A stretch of DNA of 64,000 nt from DATMER01 sp034667225 (GTDB lineage: Bacteria > Acidobacteriota > Thermoanaerobaculia > Multivoradales > UBA5704): contig JAXDKG010000060.1 of the NCBI GenBank assembly GCA_034667225.1, positions 1-64,000 of the forward strand. The letters are read 5' to 3'. This document shows positions 55,464-64,000 of this stretch, in pieces. A program made the translations under genes and the position numbers. Each line of letters opens with the position of its first letter. Position 1 is the first letter of the stretch. The notes beneath the pieces are model-generated. The model saw nothing but the letters and a program-made list of their open reading frames with translations, was not told the DNA's origin and ran no database searches.

Positions 55464-55853
55464 ATGAGGTATCTGGTAACAGCGCGGGTCCGACCCGGCA
55501 AGGAAACGGACCTGCTCAAGGCGATCGAGGACGGAACCCTGGGGAAGGGCTCGGTCGCGGGCAGCGAGTACCTGGAGAACATGGCACAGGCGCGCTGGAC
55601 CGACGAGGGGACGGCGCGTTGGGTCGAGGTCTGCTTCTGCTGGGAACCGCTCGACGAGGAGCGTCCCTACTGGGAGAAGTACTTCGAGCTGGTCAAAGTC
55701 CAGGACGCCCACAGCCGGCGCAAATGCCGCGACCTCGAAGGCACCGAGCCCTGGGCCTGCTGCGACTGCGACTGCACCGAAAAGCTGGAGGAGAGGATGG
55801 AAGGGTGGGGGAGGCCATTCCTCGAGGTCCTGCGTGAGGGGGTTTGCCCATGA
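55464..55853 (+). CDS. Small cysteine-rich protein of unknown function
   Basis: 129 residues, no signal peptide. N-terminus resembles a small ferredoxin-like or ABM-type fold (MRYLVTARVRPGKETDLLKAI). The C-terminal third holds ACCDCDC, a dense cysteine cluster preceded by KCRDLEG, which could bind iron or zinc. The stop overlaps the next gene's ATG (ATGA). No family recognised. Confidence 0.75.
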   Translation: MRYLVTARVRPGKETDLLKAIEDGTLGKGSVAGSEYLENMAQARWTDEGTARWVEVCFCWEPLDEERPYWEKYFELVKVQDAHSRRKCRDLEGTEPWACCDCDCTEKLEERMEGWGRPFLEVLREGVCP

Positions 55854-56203
55854 GCCGAAACAAGGAAACCGTGCAGAAGTACATGGACGCCTTCGCCAGG
55901 TCCGATCACGCGGAAGTCCTGTCCTGCCTGACAGATGACGTCGAATGGCTGATTCCTGGCGCCTTTCACCTGACAGGGAAGGAAGCCTTCGACAAGGAGA
56001 TCGAGAACGACGCTTTCGTAGGAAGGCCCGACATCACCGTTACTCGCATGATTGAAGAAGATAACGTGGTAGTGGCTGAAGGCAGCGTGCGCGCCGCCAG
56101 GAGAGAGGGCGGCCTTCTCAACGCCGTCTTCTGCGACGTCTTCATAATGCAGGACGCGAAGGTCAGGCACCTGACGTCGTATCTGATGGAAGTCAAGGGG
56201 TAG
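55850..56203 (+). CDS. SnoaL-like / NTF2-fold protein
   Basis: 117 residues with the cone-shaped NTF2 pattern: NKETVQKYMDAFARSD, then CLTDDVEWLIPGAF, and AEGSVRAARREGGL. Such proteins act as isomerases, cyclases or small-ligand carriers. ATG 55850 overlaps the previous stop. Ligand unknown. Confidence 0.85.
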   Translation: MSRNKETVQKYMDAFARSDHAEVLSCLTDDVEWLIPGAFHLTGKEAFDKEIENDAFVGRPDITVTRMIEEDNVVVAEGSVRAARREGGLLNAVFCDVFIMQDAKVRHLTSYLMEVKG

Positions 56204-56246
56204 GGGCGCCCTTGTGGCCGCCCTCCGGGCGGTTATCATAGGAGGC

Positions 56247-58022
56247 ATGCGACTCCTCTTTTCCTATCTTCGCCGCTACTGGAGGCTCGTGGCCCTGGCG
56301 CTCCTCCTGGCGGCTGTCAACCAGGTCTTCTCTCTCCTCGACCCGCTGATCTTCCGCCATGTCATCGACGAGTATGCGACCCGCTACAAGGAATACACGA
56401 CCACCCAGTTCTTCCGAGGAGTGGGCCTGCTGCTCGCCGCGGCGGTGGGGGTCGCGTTCGTTTCGCGGGTAGCCAAGAACTTCCAGGACTATTTCGTCAA
56501 CGTCGTCACCCAGCGGCTGGGCGCCCAGCTCTACGCGGACGGCGTCCGCCACTCTCTCGGGCTTCCCTATGCCCTGTTCGAGGACCAGCGGAGCGGCGAG
56601 ACGCTCGGCAAGCTGCAGAAGGTGCGCGCCGATGTCGAGAAGCTGATCGGCGCCGCGGTCAACACGCTGTTTACGACCCTGGTCGGCGTCGTCTTCGTGA
56701 TGATCTACGCCATCTCCGTACATTGGCTCATCGCGCCCATCTTCTTCCTCACCGTGCCCCTGATCGGCCTGCTCAGCTCGGTCCTGTCGCAAAGGATCAA
56801 GAAAATCCAGAAGATCATCGTCGCCGAAACCACGGCGCTCGCCGGCTCGACCACGGAATCGCTGCGCAACATCGAGCTGGTCAAGAGCCTCGGGCTCGCC
56901 AACCAGGAGATCGGGCGGCTCAATTCCATCACCGACAAGATCCTCAAGCTCGAGCTGCGGAAGGTCCGCTCCCTGCGGCTGCTGAGCTTCATCCAGGGCA
57001 CGGCGGTCAACGCCCTGCGCACTTCGATCCTCTTCCTGATGCTGTATCTGATCTTTACGCAACAGATCACCGTCGGCCAGTTCTTCTCGCTCTTCATCTA
57101 CTCGTTCTTCATCTTCGGGCCGCTCCAGGAATTGGGAACGGTGATCAATACCTATCGCGAGACCGAAGCTTCGCTCGAAACCTATCAGGCGATTCTCGAC
57201 CTGCCTCTCGAGGTGAAGCCCGCGAGCCCCCAGGCGTTAGGAGAGCTCGGCTCGCTCAAGTTCGAGAACGTCGCCTTCACCCACCAGACCGCCGCGGCCC
57301 CGGCGCTCACCGGCGTCTCCTTCGACGTCCGGCGCGGCGAGACGCTCGCCTTCGTCGGTCCCTCGGGCTCGGGCAAGACGACCCTCGTCAAGCTGCTCGT
57401 CGGCCTTTACAAGCCACAGAGCGGGCGCATCCTCTACAACGGCAAGGCGGGCACGGATCTCGATCTGGACGAGCTGCGGGCGCAGATCGGCTTCGTGACC
57501 CAGGACACGCAGCTCTTCTCGGGCTCGATCCGCGAGAACCTGCTCTTCGTCAATCCCCAGGCCACCGACGACGAATGCCTGGAAGTCCTGAAGAAAGCCG
57601 CTTGTGACAGCCTGTTGGCGCGCGCCGACCGTGGTCTCGATACGGTGATCGGCGAGGGCGGCGTCAAGGTTTCCGGGGGAGAAAAGCAGCGGCTGTCGAT
57701 CGCCAGGGCCCTGCTGCGCCGGCCGCGCCTCCTGGTCTTCGACGAGGCGACCTCCTCCCTCGATTCACTCACCGAAGAGGACATCACCGAGACGATCCGC
57801 GAGGTGGCGTCGAGCCACGTGATCACCATCCTCATCGCGCACCGGCTGTCGACCATCCTCCATGCCGACCGCATCCACGTCCTCGAGCGCGGTCGGATCA
57901 TCGAGTCCGGCGGCCACGCCGAGCTCTTGGAGCAGAAGGGGCTCTACTACGCCATGTGGCGCCAGCAGGTAGGCGAGCGCCGGCCGATCCAGGCCGTGCC
58001 GCGACTGGCTGCCTTGGCATGA
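56247..58022 (+). CDS. ABC exporter, fused membrane and ATP-binding domains
   Basis: 591 residues, half-transporter of the MsbA/MDR type. Six transmembrane helices (about 1-300) are followed by the nucleotide-binding domain: Walker A GPSGSGKTT, Q-loop GFVTQDTQLF, signature VSGGEKQR, Walker B LLVFDEATSSLDS, and the switch His in LIAHRLSTI. Works as a dimer to export lipid, peptide or drug. ATG 56247 begins the family's usual N-terminus (MRLLFSYLRRYWRL); AGGAGG stands one base ahead, unusually close, and GTG 56214 is possible. Array C begins right after the stop. Confidence 0.94.
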   Translation: MRLLFSYLRRYWRLVALALLLAAVNQVFSLLDPLIFRHVIDEYATRYKEYTTTQFFRGVGLLLAAAVGVAFVSRVAKNFQDYFVNVVTQRLGAQLYADGVRHSLGLPYALFEDQRSGETLGKLQKVRADVEKLIGAAVNTLFTTLVGVVFVMIYAISVHWLIAPIFFLTVPLIGLLSSVLSQRIKKIQKIIVAETTALAGSTTESLRNIELVKSLGLANQEIGRLNSITDKILKLELRKVRSLRLLSFIQGTAVNALRTSILFLMLYLIFTQQITVGQFFSLFIYSFFIFGPLQELGTVINTYRETEASLETYQAILDLPLEVKPASPQALGELGSLKFENVAFTHQTAAAPALTGVSFDVRRGETLAFVGPSGSGKTTLVKLLVGLYKPQSGRILYNGKAGTDLDLDELRAQIGFVTQDTQLFSGSIRENLLFVNPQATDDECLEVLKKAACDSLLARADRGLDTVIGEGGVKVSGGEKQRLSIARALLRRPRLLVFDEATSSLDSLTEEDITETIREVASSHVITILIAHRLSTILHADRIHVLERGRIIESGGHAELLEQKGLYYAMWRQQVGERRPIQAVPRLAALA

Positions 58023-58037
58023 ATGCCTTGGATCCCC

Positions 58038-58640
58038 GAGCCTCTCGGGAGCATCCCCGAGCTTCTCATGCCGCGGTCTGAGCTGTTCGTACCGCCATCT
58101 GAGCCACTCGTTCAGCGGCCCGAGCTATCCAGGCGCCAGTCCGAGTTGGCCGTACGGCAGTTTGAGCCGTTCGTACGGCAGCCCGAGCGGTGCTTACAAC
58201 CAGGGGAGCCATCGGTACAGCCGTACGGACGGTTCGAACGGCCATACGAGCGGTTCGTACAGCTGGTTGAGCCGTCCGTACAGTCGTACGAACCGTCCAT
58301 ACAGTCGGGGGAACCGTCCGTACAGGCGGGGGAACCGTCCGTACAGGCGTCGGAACCGTCCGTTCAGCGGTGCGAACCGTCCGTACGACCGGTTGAACCG
58401 TCCGTACAAGCGTCCGAACCGTCCGTACAGCCGGTTGAACCATCCGTATAGCGGCACGAATCGTCTGTCCGGCAGCCCGAGCCATCCGTACCATCGCCCG
58501 AGGGGTTCGTACCGCCATTCGAACGGCTCGGACCGTCGCTCGAGCGGCCTGCACCAAGGCTCGAGCCCTCCGCACGGCTGTCCGCATCGTTCGTACCACC
58601 GTCCAGACCGTCCGTATGTCAGTCCGAGCTCTTCTTACTG
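58038..58640. repeat. 21-bp-unit repeat array C (core GAACCGTCCGTACAG)
   Basis: Twenty-eight or so consecutive units start at 58038 and recur every 21 bp to 58605 without any indel; a last weak unit starts at 58626. The best-conserved block (58290-58457) reads GAACCGTCCGTACAG plus six variable bases. Flanking units are degenerate versions. At least one unit is inverted: CCGTACGGACGGTTC at 58221-58235. Because the period is seven codons, several frames remain open: a plus frame from 58023 (142 codons, EPSVQxx repeats), another plus frame (58162-58641) and a minus frame (58066-58680, 204 codons, AVRTxxx repeats). None has a convincing ribosome-binding site, so I treat them as by-products. Fills the gap between the ABC exporter and the AbiEii-type pair. 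Confidence 0.92.
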
Positions 58641-58746
58641 AAGCGAACAGGGGCCTGACGAGTGCTCGGGCGGTCCTCACCGGTCAGCCTGCTGGAGCTT
58701 CTGGCAGGTCTCCTCATGGTAGGGTTGTCCGTGGAAGGATTCAGCG

Positions 58747-59079
58747 ATGAGCTTGCCCCCGACCACGGACTCCCTCTTCGACGATGACGCGCGGCCCTAC
58801 TTCCTCTGGTGGACGGACGCCACGGTCGGCCAGTTCAAGGAACACCTCGCTTCGTCCGACCCGGAAGAGCGCGCCTACTGGATGGGTGCGCTCCTGCGCG
58901 AAGCCAACACTCGGGATGTCCGGCTCTTTGTCCAGCCCGCTGAGATCCGGGCTCTCTGGCCGCACTTGATCCGGTATCTGGGGCGCTCCCGGCAGATGTG
59001 GGCTTGGCTGCTGAAGCTCCCGCCGCCCGAGTGGCCGCCGCTGCAACAGATCCGCGCCAGCCATGCGCAAGACCTTTGA
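58747..59079 (+). CDS. Small protein paired with the AbiEii-type nucleotidyltransferase
   Basis: 110 residues, Trp-rich and charged (FLWWTDATVGQFKEHLAS; YWMGALLREANTRDVRLF), no signal peptide. It overlaps the nucleotidyltransferase gene by 17 bases. In this position AbiE-type systems carry an antitoxin, but this protein lacks the winged-helix look of AbiEi. The helix-rich sequence resembles small proteins often found beside nucleotidyltransferase genes. Function by position only. Confidence 0.7.
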   Translation: MSLPPTTDSLFDDDARPYFLWWTDATVGQFKEHLASSDPEERAYWMGALLREANTRDVRLFVQPAEIRALWPHLIRYLGRSRQMWAWLLKLPPPEWPPLQQIRASHAQDL

Positions 59080-59716
59080 CCGCCGGGTGGTCCCGGATTC
59101 CGTCCTCGACTTCGTCCGCGCCTGCCAGGTGCGCATCCCCTGCCACCTCGGGGGCGGCGCGGCTCTGGCCGGGGTGTATCTCGGCCATCGGACGACGGGA
59201 GACATCGACCTCTTTGTCCACGATGCGGAGGACATGCGGGCACTCGTCGGGCTTCTCCCTGCCGCTGCCGGGGAGGCCGGAATCGGTGTCACTTTGCTGC
59301 GCGATGTCGGCCACTTGGTGCGGGCGCAACTGGCGGCTGGTGACGGAAGCAGCGTCGAGGTCGACATCGTTCACGAGCCTGTAGCCGACATAGCGGCTCC
59401 GCCTCCGCCGGTCGAGGGGATCGTCGTCGAATCGCTCACCGACCTGCGGGCGAACAAGCTGACCTGTATCCTCTCGCGCTCCGAGCCACGAGACCTCGTC
59501 GACCTCTACTTCCTCGATCGGGCCGGGTTCCCTCCCGAGCAGGATCTCGAAGCCGCCTTGCGCAAGGACGCCGGAATCGATCCCGGCGTCCTTGCTTGGC
59601 TCCTCGCCCGCTTTCCGACTCGCCCCCTGCCCATGATGCTGGAGCCGCTCACCGCGGATCAATTGGAGGAGTTCCGAGATGCCTTGGCGGAGAGGCTCCG
59701 GAACATCGCCCTATGA
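59063..59716 (+). CDS. AbiEii/AbiGii-family nucleotidyltransferase (putative toxin)
   Basis: 217 residues of the minimal nucleotidyltransferase fold. The motif HLGGGAALAGVYLGHRTTGDIDLFV carries the glycine patch and metal-binding Asp 47 and 49; a further acidic residue lies in SVEVDIVHE. NKLTCILSRSEPRDLVDLYFL is typical of AbiEii/AbiGii proteins, which can block tRNAs by adding nucleotides and act in abortive infection. Its neighbour overlaps by 17 bases, so the two are one unit. Toxin role is inferred from family. Confidence 0.85.
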   Translation: MRKTFDRRVVPDSVLDFVRACQVRIPCHLGGGAALAGVYLGHRTTGDIDLFVHDAEDMRALVGLLPAAAGEAGIGVTLLRDVGHLVRAQLAAGDGSSVEVDIVHEPVADIAAPPPPVEGIVVESLTDLRANKLTCILSRSEPRDLVDLYFLDRAGFPPEQDLEAALRKDAGIDPGVLAWLLARFPTRPLPMMLEPLTADQLEEFRDALAERLRNIAL

Positions 59717-59749
59717 TCTCAACACTCTGGCACACGTACTGGCCTCCGA

Positions 59750-59778
59750 TTGACGGCCGGGCGGGGGAGGGGTACCCT
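59750..59778 (+). promoter_or_regulatory. Candidate sigma-70 promoter
   Basis: TTGACG (59750-59755), 17-bp spacer, TACCCT (59773-59778), about 135 bases before the ATG of the next gene. The rest of the 194-base gap holds nothing I can name. Confidence 0.35.
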
Positions 59779-59910
59779 TCTTAAGTACAGCAGCGAGATC
59801 AGGTTGTGGCTACCCGTTCGGCGAGGACGGAAACGGTATTAGGGCCGGAGTAATCTGGGAGTGCGTAATCTGTTGGTAGGAAGCGCAGCAAAGTCCGTGG
59901 AGACTCCACA

Positions 59911-60833
59911 ATGTTTCGAAAAAATCTGGTAGTGACGCTGCTGCTGTGCTGCATCGCCGGCCCGGCCGGCGGAGCATCTCTAGAGAAAGCCAAGGCGCTT
60001 TATCAGAACAACTTGCTTGACGACGCCAAACGCGAGTTGATCGAGGTGCTCTACGACGCTGACTCGGAAGCCACTGACAAGACGCTTGCGCTCTACATGC
60101 TGGGGATGGTGAACGAGGCGCAGGGACAGACTGAGCTAGCCGCAGCGAACTGGAGGGAGTTGATCGAGAGATTCCCGCAAGCCGCTGAGGCCCAGCTCGC
60201 CCGTGACAATCTCGCTCGTCAAGCGGCCACGCAACAGAAGAACACTGCTGTGCAACCCGGCAAGCCTGCTGCGGCTGGTCCGGCTTCCGGTGGAGTCGAG
60301 GTGCGGCAAGGTACGGCGGCGGACCTGTCATGCCCTCTGCGAACGGAGGTCTGTCCTATGGTGATTCAGGCTACCGTGCAAGCCATGAAACCTGGCCTTC
60401 GGGACAGGATTCTGAGTCTGGACATCAAGGGAACGGATCTGTACGTCTGCGACAAGGCGCATGTGACTCGGCTTGCTGTGTCTCGTCGGCCACGGCCTCT
60501 CGGAGGTGAAAGGAGGCCAATGTTGGACGAGGTCAATGTTTGGCCCAAGGGAGCGGCGATGGTCTATGGCGTAGCGCCACCATATCCACCGAGTACTTTC
60601 GCCAGGACATCGACCTCACGATCACGGCCACGACACAATCCGGTGAGGTGCTCGCCACGCGAACCTGGGACGACCTGACGATAGGCGCTGACAACGCTGC
60701 AAGCAAGATGGGACTCTGGGGGGCATCGAGCACAAAGAGTCCGAAACTTATTGTGCCGGTCACCGAGGCTCAAGTCGAGCGATTCGAGGCGGAGCCGTTT
60801 CTGGTGAAGATTGTCATCGAGATCCAGGACTAG
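59911..60833 (+). pseudogene. Exported TPR-like gene with a frameshift in its C-terminal domain
   Basis: Frame 1 begins at ATG 59911: signal peptide, a short TPR-like helical region (KALYQNNLLDDAKRELIEVLY), a Pro/Gly linker, then a domain with TDLYVCDKAHVTRL. Frame 1 then runs into non-homologous residues. The expected continuation (STEYFRQDIDLTITA ... TWDDLTIG ... SSTKSPKL) is in another frame, ending at 60833. The neighbour at 60.9 kb has the same elements in the same order (FVCDKA, TEWFRQDIDLT, TWESLTIG, RTKSPALE), which shows the two frames once formed one gene. A -1 shift lies near 60480-60580. Either a decayed gene, a base-calling error, or a programmed shift. Confidence 0.75.
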
Positions 60834-60878
60834 TGGCATCGCACGTCAGGGCTGCGTTTCGAAGCTAAGGAGGAGCAT

Positions 60879-61491
60879 GTGAAAATCGGTTTGCTGTTCA
60901 TTGCAGTTGTCGTCCTGGGTTCTCCAGGCACGCTCGCTGCACAGGTCGAGGCGCGGCCTATCTCCAAGGATGAAGCGCGGGAGCTTTCGGGGACTCCCAA
61001 AAGTCAGGTGCCTCAAGGAGTGCCGTCACCTATGCTCCTTGAGGTCAAGGTCTCTCCTACGCAGTTCACCACGCCCTCACTCGCCAAGCAGAACCCGAGC
61101 ATTTGGACGACTCGCGAGAGTGCCAAGTTCGTATGCGACAAGGCCGTCGTGCGGTCCATCAAGGTGAAGCGGACCCTCCGGCGCAATGGACAAGTTCTCC
61201 TCGAAGTCATCCCCGAGGTGGCCACCGAGTGGTTCCGACAGGACATCGACCTGACGGTTGCCCTACTCTCAGCGGACGGTCGCGAGCTCGGTAAAACGCA
61301 CGTGGGAGTCCTTGACCATCGGTAACGAAGCCGGTGCCGCCCTCGTGTTTGGATCACGCACCAAATCTCCGGCTCTCGAGATCGAGATGTCTGAGGCTGA
61401 TTCCTTGCAGCTCTTCGCCGGCGATCAGCGACCCACGGTGCGAGTCATCGTAAATGTGGTCGAAGAGGAAGAAGAGGAAGATGACGAATAA
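60879..61491 (+). pseudogene. Paralogous exported gene, also frameshifted
   Basis: GTG 60879 follows AAGGAGGAG. Signal peptide (LLFIAVVVLGSPGTLAAQ), then a soluble domain with AKFVCDKAVVRSIKVKR and TEWFRQDIDLTVALLSADGRELGK in the first frame, which stops at 61325. TWESLTIGNEAGAALVFGSRTKSP and an acidic tail continue in a second frame to 61491. The junction is at the AAAA run near 61292-61297 (GGTAAAACGC); skipping one A joins the two frames. Paralogue of the gene just upstream, and broken at a different site. The stop overlaps the next ATG. Function unknown. Confidence 0.75.
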
Positions 61492-62018
61492 TGGCCACAG
61501 CGAAGCGCACCACTGAAGCGAAACCCACCACCCGCCGGAATCCGGCCGCTGCTGCCGACTCCGTTGAAGCGCAGCTTGCCTCGTTCATCGAAAAATTCGA
61601 GCCTGAGGTAGCCGCCCTCATTCGCCAGTGTCGCGCCGAGGTCCGCAAGCTGCTGCCAACGGCCGTTGAGATCGTTTATGACAACTACAACTTCTTCGTG
61701 ATCGGGTACGCGTCAACGGAGCGAGCCTCGGACTGCATCGTTTCCATCGCTGCCGCCTCCAACGGAGTCGGGCTCTCCTTCTACTATGGCGCCAGCCTTC
61801 CCGATCCATCGAAGCTGCTGCAGGGTAGCGGCAAACAGAACCGCTTCATTCGGCTTCCAACCGTTGAGCCACTGCGCTTGCCGGCTGTGGTCGAACTGAT
61901 CCGGACAGCGGCCGAGCAAGGCAAAACGCCTCCTCCAGCTTCAGGTGGCGGCCACACCGTCATCAAGTCGGTATCTGCAAAGCAGCGCCCCCGTCGGAGA
62001 AGCCCCAATGCCACCTGA
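61491..62018 (+). CDS. DUF1801 domain protein
   Basis: 175 residues. A Lys/Thr-rich leader is followed by a DUF1801-type domain: IEKFEPEVAALIRQCRAEVRKLLP, then EIVYDNYNFFVIGYAST and SFYYGASLPDPSKLLQGSGKQNRFIRL. Basic C-terminal tail. Cytoplasmic, role unknown. Its ATG overlaps the stop of the preceding frame. Confidence 0.85.
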   Translation: MATAKRTTEAKPTTRRNPAAAADSVEAQLASFIEKFEPEVAALIRQCRAEVRKLLPTAVEIVYDNYNFFVIGYASTERASDCIVSIAAASNGVGLSFYYGASLPDPSKLLQGSGKQNRFIRLPTVEPLRLPAVVELIRTAAEQGKTPPPASGGGHTVIKSVSAKQRPRRRSPNAT

Positions 62019-62036
62019 CGCACTCGCCCGTGGGCA

Positions 62037-62213
62037 TCAAAAGCCCCGCAAGCCGGCGCTGAACACGCCGTGCTGCGCGACGTGCTCCTTGTAGGCCTCG
62101 ATCGCTTCTCGATTCTCGGCCAGCCCGGTCTCACGCTGCCTCCTGTGGACCTTGAGGGCCAGGACCAGGGCTTCCTCCAGGGTGTTGGCAGACCAGGCTC
62201 CTTCCTTCGGCAC
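62037..62213 (-). pseudogene. Truncated CcdA-family antitoxin remnant
   Basis: The last 35 residues (RRQRETGLAENREAIEAYKEHVAQHGVFSAGLRGF) match the toxin-binding C-terminus of CcdA-like antitoxins (ENREAIxAYNxxVxxHGxFSDGLR pattern). The N-terminal ribbon-helix-helix DNA-binding part is not recognisable and no CcdB-like gene is adjacent. Translation from GTG 62213 would give 58 residues. Probably a relic of a toxin-antitoxin pair. Confidence 0.5.
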
Positions 62214-62404
62214 GTTTTTGGCATCTGAAGAAAACGCGCAAGAGCGAGGGTGGAGCTTGGTACTACTTCTGGGGTCGATCAGCCGCAGCTCCCGTATCCT
62301 TTTCGACTGCCTCGGCTTGATCCGTCCAAGAAGGCCTGCCTCATCGCGGTGCCCAGCCCTCCCTCGACAGTAACTTCTACACAACAGTGAACAGAGGGAG
62401 GCAC

Positions 62405-64000
62405 ATGAGAAACACGATCGAGTTCTTCGCAAGGTCCTCGCGGCGCGCGCTCCTTGGCGCACTCACGGTCCTGGCAGCGGTATCGGCGGCATTGCCGGCT
62501 GGCGCCGATCCCACCCTCGTCTACTCAACCTATCTGGGAGGAAGTTTCAACGACAGTGGATTCGCCGTCGCAGTGCAGGGAGGCAGCACGTTCGTCGCGG
62601 GTACCACCAATTCGCCGGACTATCCGGTCGTGGCGGTGAGCTCCAGCAAGTGGGGGGACGAAGAAGTCGCGCAAATTTTCGTGACCGCCCTGGGGCCTTC
62701 GGGAACCCCTTTCTATTCGACCTACGTCCCGATCACAAATGATAATGGCCCCCGGGTTATGCAGGGACTGGGGATCGGCGTGGGCCCGGATGGCAGTGCC
62801 TATGTGGTGGCGGCCACCTATGAATTCGGGTCCGAGCCTGTTTCCATCCACGTTGCCAAGTTGGAGCCAGGGGGCGCGCTCGCCTGGCACCACGGGGGCA
62901 TGTCGGAGGGCACGGATTACCCCCGCGGAATGACTGTGGACTCTCAGGGCAACGTCTACGTCACCGGCGTAAGCAGCAGCGAGGACCCGTACTCGGGCGA
63001 CAACGTAAACACGGTCTTTGTGTGGAAGATCAGAGCCGACGGCTCGACGAGCTATTGGTCTAATTTCGACGTCGATGACTATAACACCGCCGGCCGGGGC
63101 ATCGCGGTGGACGCCGCCGGCAACGCCTACGTGCTTGGTACTGACAGCTCGACCGTGACCAAGCTCGATCCGGCGGGCTCCGTCCGCTGGTCGACCTACC
63201 TGGGTCCCGGCGACGGCAAAGAGATCCGGGTGGCCGCGGACGGCTCCCTGGTCGTGGTGGGTACCACCAGCTCGACTCAATTTCCCACCCTGAATGCGAT
63301 CCAGACCGAGCTTCGCGGTCCGCGGGATCTGTTCCTGGCCCGGCTGAAGCCTTGGGGCTCGCGGATCTCCTCGACCTACTTGGGAGGAAGCGGGGCCGAG
63401 GAGGTGGTAGATCTGGCGCTGGAAGCCTCGAGCATCCTGCTGGCCGTCTCCAGCCCGGGGGCCGACTCGCCCCTGCGGGCAGCTCTCGACCCCTCCTGTG
63501 GCAATGTCAATTTCGTGGCAAAGCTCGATGCCGCGGCTTCGCGGGTCCTGGACGGCGCCTGTCTGGGCGGCTCCAACATCTTCGGCATGGCCGCGGATTC
63601 CTCCGGTGTCTCTCTGACCGGCCTCGCCGCCGCCGACCTGCCGCTGGTCAACGCCTGGCAGCCTTCCCCCGCGGGTGGTAACTACGAAGCCTTCGCGACG
63701 AAGCTGGTGCTCAACAACCCGCCCGATTGCTCGGCGGCCACGGCCAGCCCCGCCACGCTCTGGCCTGCCGACGGGAAGTTCGTCTCGGTCCTCATCCGCG
63801 GCATCACCGACCCGGAGGGCGGCCGCGTCACCATCGCCATGACCTCCATTTTCCAGGACGAAGGGCTCACCAGTCCCGGCACACCTGACGCAACGGGGCT
63901 CGGCACCTCCACGGCCCGTCTGCGAGCCACGCGCCTGAACGGGGGTAACGGCCGTGTCTATCATGTGAGCTTCACCGCCACCGATCCCCAGGGGGGCGCC
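62405..64000 (+). CDS. Exported SBBP-type beta-propeller protein (3' partial)
   Basis: 532 codons to the window's end with no stop. GAGGGAGG precedes the ATG, then a signal peptide (RRALLGALTVLAAVSAALPAGA). The mature part has SBBP/beta-propeller repeats: VYSTYLGGSFNDSGFAVAV, then GMTVDSQGNVYVTG, GIAVDAAGNAYVLG, and STYLGGSGAEEVVDLAL. Near the end NPPDCSAATASPATLWPADGKFVSVLIRGITDPEGG resembles a Pkd/cadherin-like link often found before a C-terminal sorting region. Probably a cell-surface adhesin-like protein; the role is unknown. Confidence 0.88.
   Translation, partial: MRNTIEFFARSSRRALLGALTVLAAVSAALPAGADPTLVYSTYLGGSFNDSGFAVAVQGGSTFVAGTTNSPDYPVVAVSSSKWGDEEVAQIFVTALGPSGTPFYSTYVPITNDNGPRVMQGLGIGVGPDGSAYVVAATYEFGSEPVSIHVAKLEPGGALAWHHGGMSEGTDYPRGMTVDSQGNVYVTGVSSSEDPYSGDNVNTVFVWKIRADGSTSYWSNFDVDDYNTAGRGIAVDAAGNAYVLGTDSSTVTKLDPAGSVRWSTYLGPGDGKEIRVAADGSLVVVGTTSSTQFPTLNAIQTELRGPRDLFLARLKPWGSRISSTYLGGSGAEEVVDLALEASSILLAVSSPGADSPLRAALDPSCGNVNFVAKLDAAASRVLDGACLGGSNIFGMAADSSGVSLTGLAAADLPLVNAWQPSPAGGNYEAFATKLVLNNPPDCSAATASPATLWPADGKFVSVLIRGITDPEGGRVTIAMTSIFQDEGLTSPGTPDATGLGTSTARLRATRLNGGNGRVYHVSFTATDPQGGA

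Noticed and set aside
58023..58451. Heptapeptide-repeat protein gene after the ABC exporter
   Set aside because: The start abuts the previous stop without a ribosome-binding site, other frames on both strands are equally open because the period is 21 bp, and the array extends well past the stop. Kept as a repeat, with the coding option noted in the findings.

Overview
The window looks like chromosomal DNA of a GC-rich, Gram-negative soil-type bacterium, most likely an Acidobacteriota member. The main support is two MacB/FtsX-type permeases of the ADOP architecture (acidobacterial duplicated orphan permease), plus lipoproteins, an outer-membrane barrel protein, a WGxxGxxG small protein, an RHS giant and an SBBP-repeat protein. 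This placement is inference; no rRNA or marker gene is present. I see no tRNA, rRNA, insertion sequence, prophage or CRISPR array.

Layout. 1-9.9 kb: end of an NRPS/PKS cluster. A glycine module (5' end outside the window) overlaps by ATGA a serine module fused to KS-AT-ACP-TE. 10.5-12.2 kb: Tat-exported vanadium haloperoxidase-like enzyme. 12.3-24.2 kb: ADOP permease, PPK2 kinase, thioredoxin, TPR lipoprotein, metal-binding periplasmic protein, fatty-acid desaturase, M28 peptidase, small unknowns, ParA and a methyltransferase. 24.3-27.7 kb: DUF47-Pit phosphate uptake pair, WGxxGxxG protein and MATE exporter. 27.8-36.9 kb: a 2753-residue RHS protein with a small three-repeat partner. 37-48.2 kb: RluA pseudouridine synthase, second ADOP, PAP2-type phosphatase, pectate lyase-like protein, two coupled amidohydrolases (one lacking the metal HxH) and a fused 2-oxoacid dehydrogenase E1. 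48.3-58 kb: RNase E/G, flavin halogenase-like protein, a peptidase-propeller-barrel fusion and an ABC exporter. 58.7-64 kb: AbiEii-type nucleotidyltransferase pair, two frameshifted paralogous secreted genes, a DUF1801 protein, a CcdA-like remnant and an SBBP-repeat protein running off the end.

The most unusual signal is non-genic. The three longest gene-free gaps (9.95-10.46, 42.4-42.9 and 58.0-58.7 kb) each hold an array built on a 21-bp unit. Each array has its own core (CAAACGAG, TTCAACGTA or GAACCGTCCGTAC). Unit phase is kept almost without indels, and units are found inverted about their own centre or are self-palindromic. Frames stay open through such arrays, producing spurious heptapeptide-repeat ORFs. 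I find no known element that fits and treat them as a candidate undescribed repeat system.

Most genes are housekeeping or envelope functions. Secondary metabolism (NRPS-PKS, haloperoxidase, halogenase-like protein) and export (MATE, ABC, two ADOPs) are over-represented, as expected of a soil organism.
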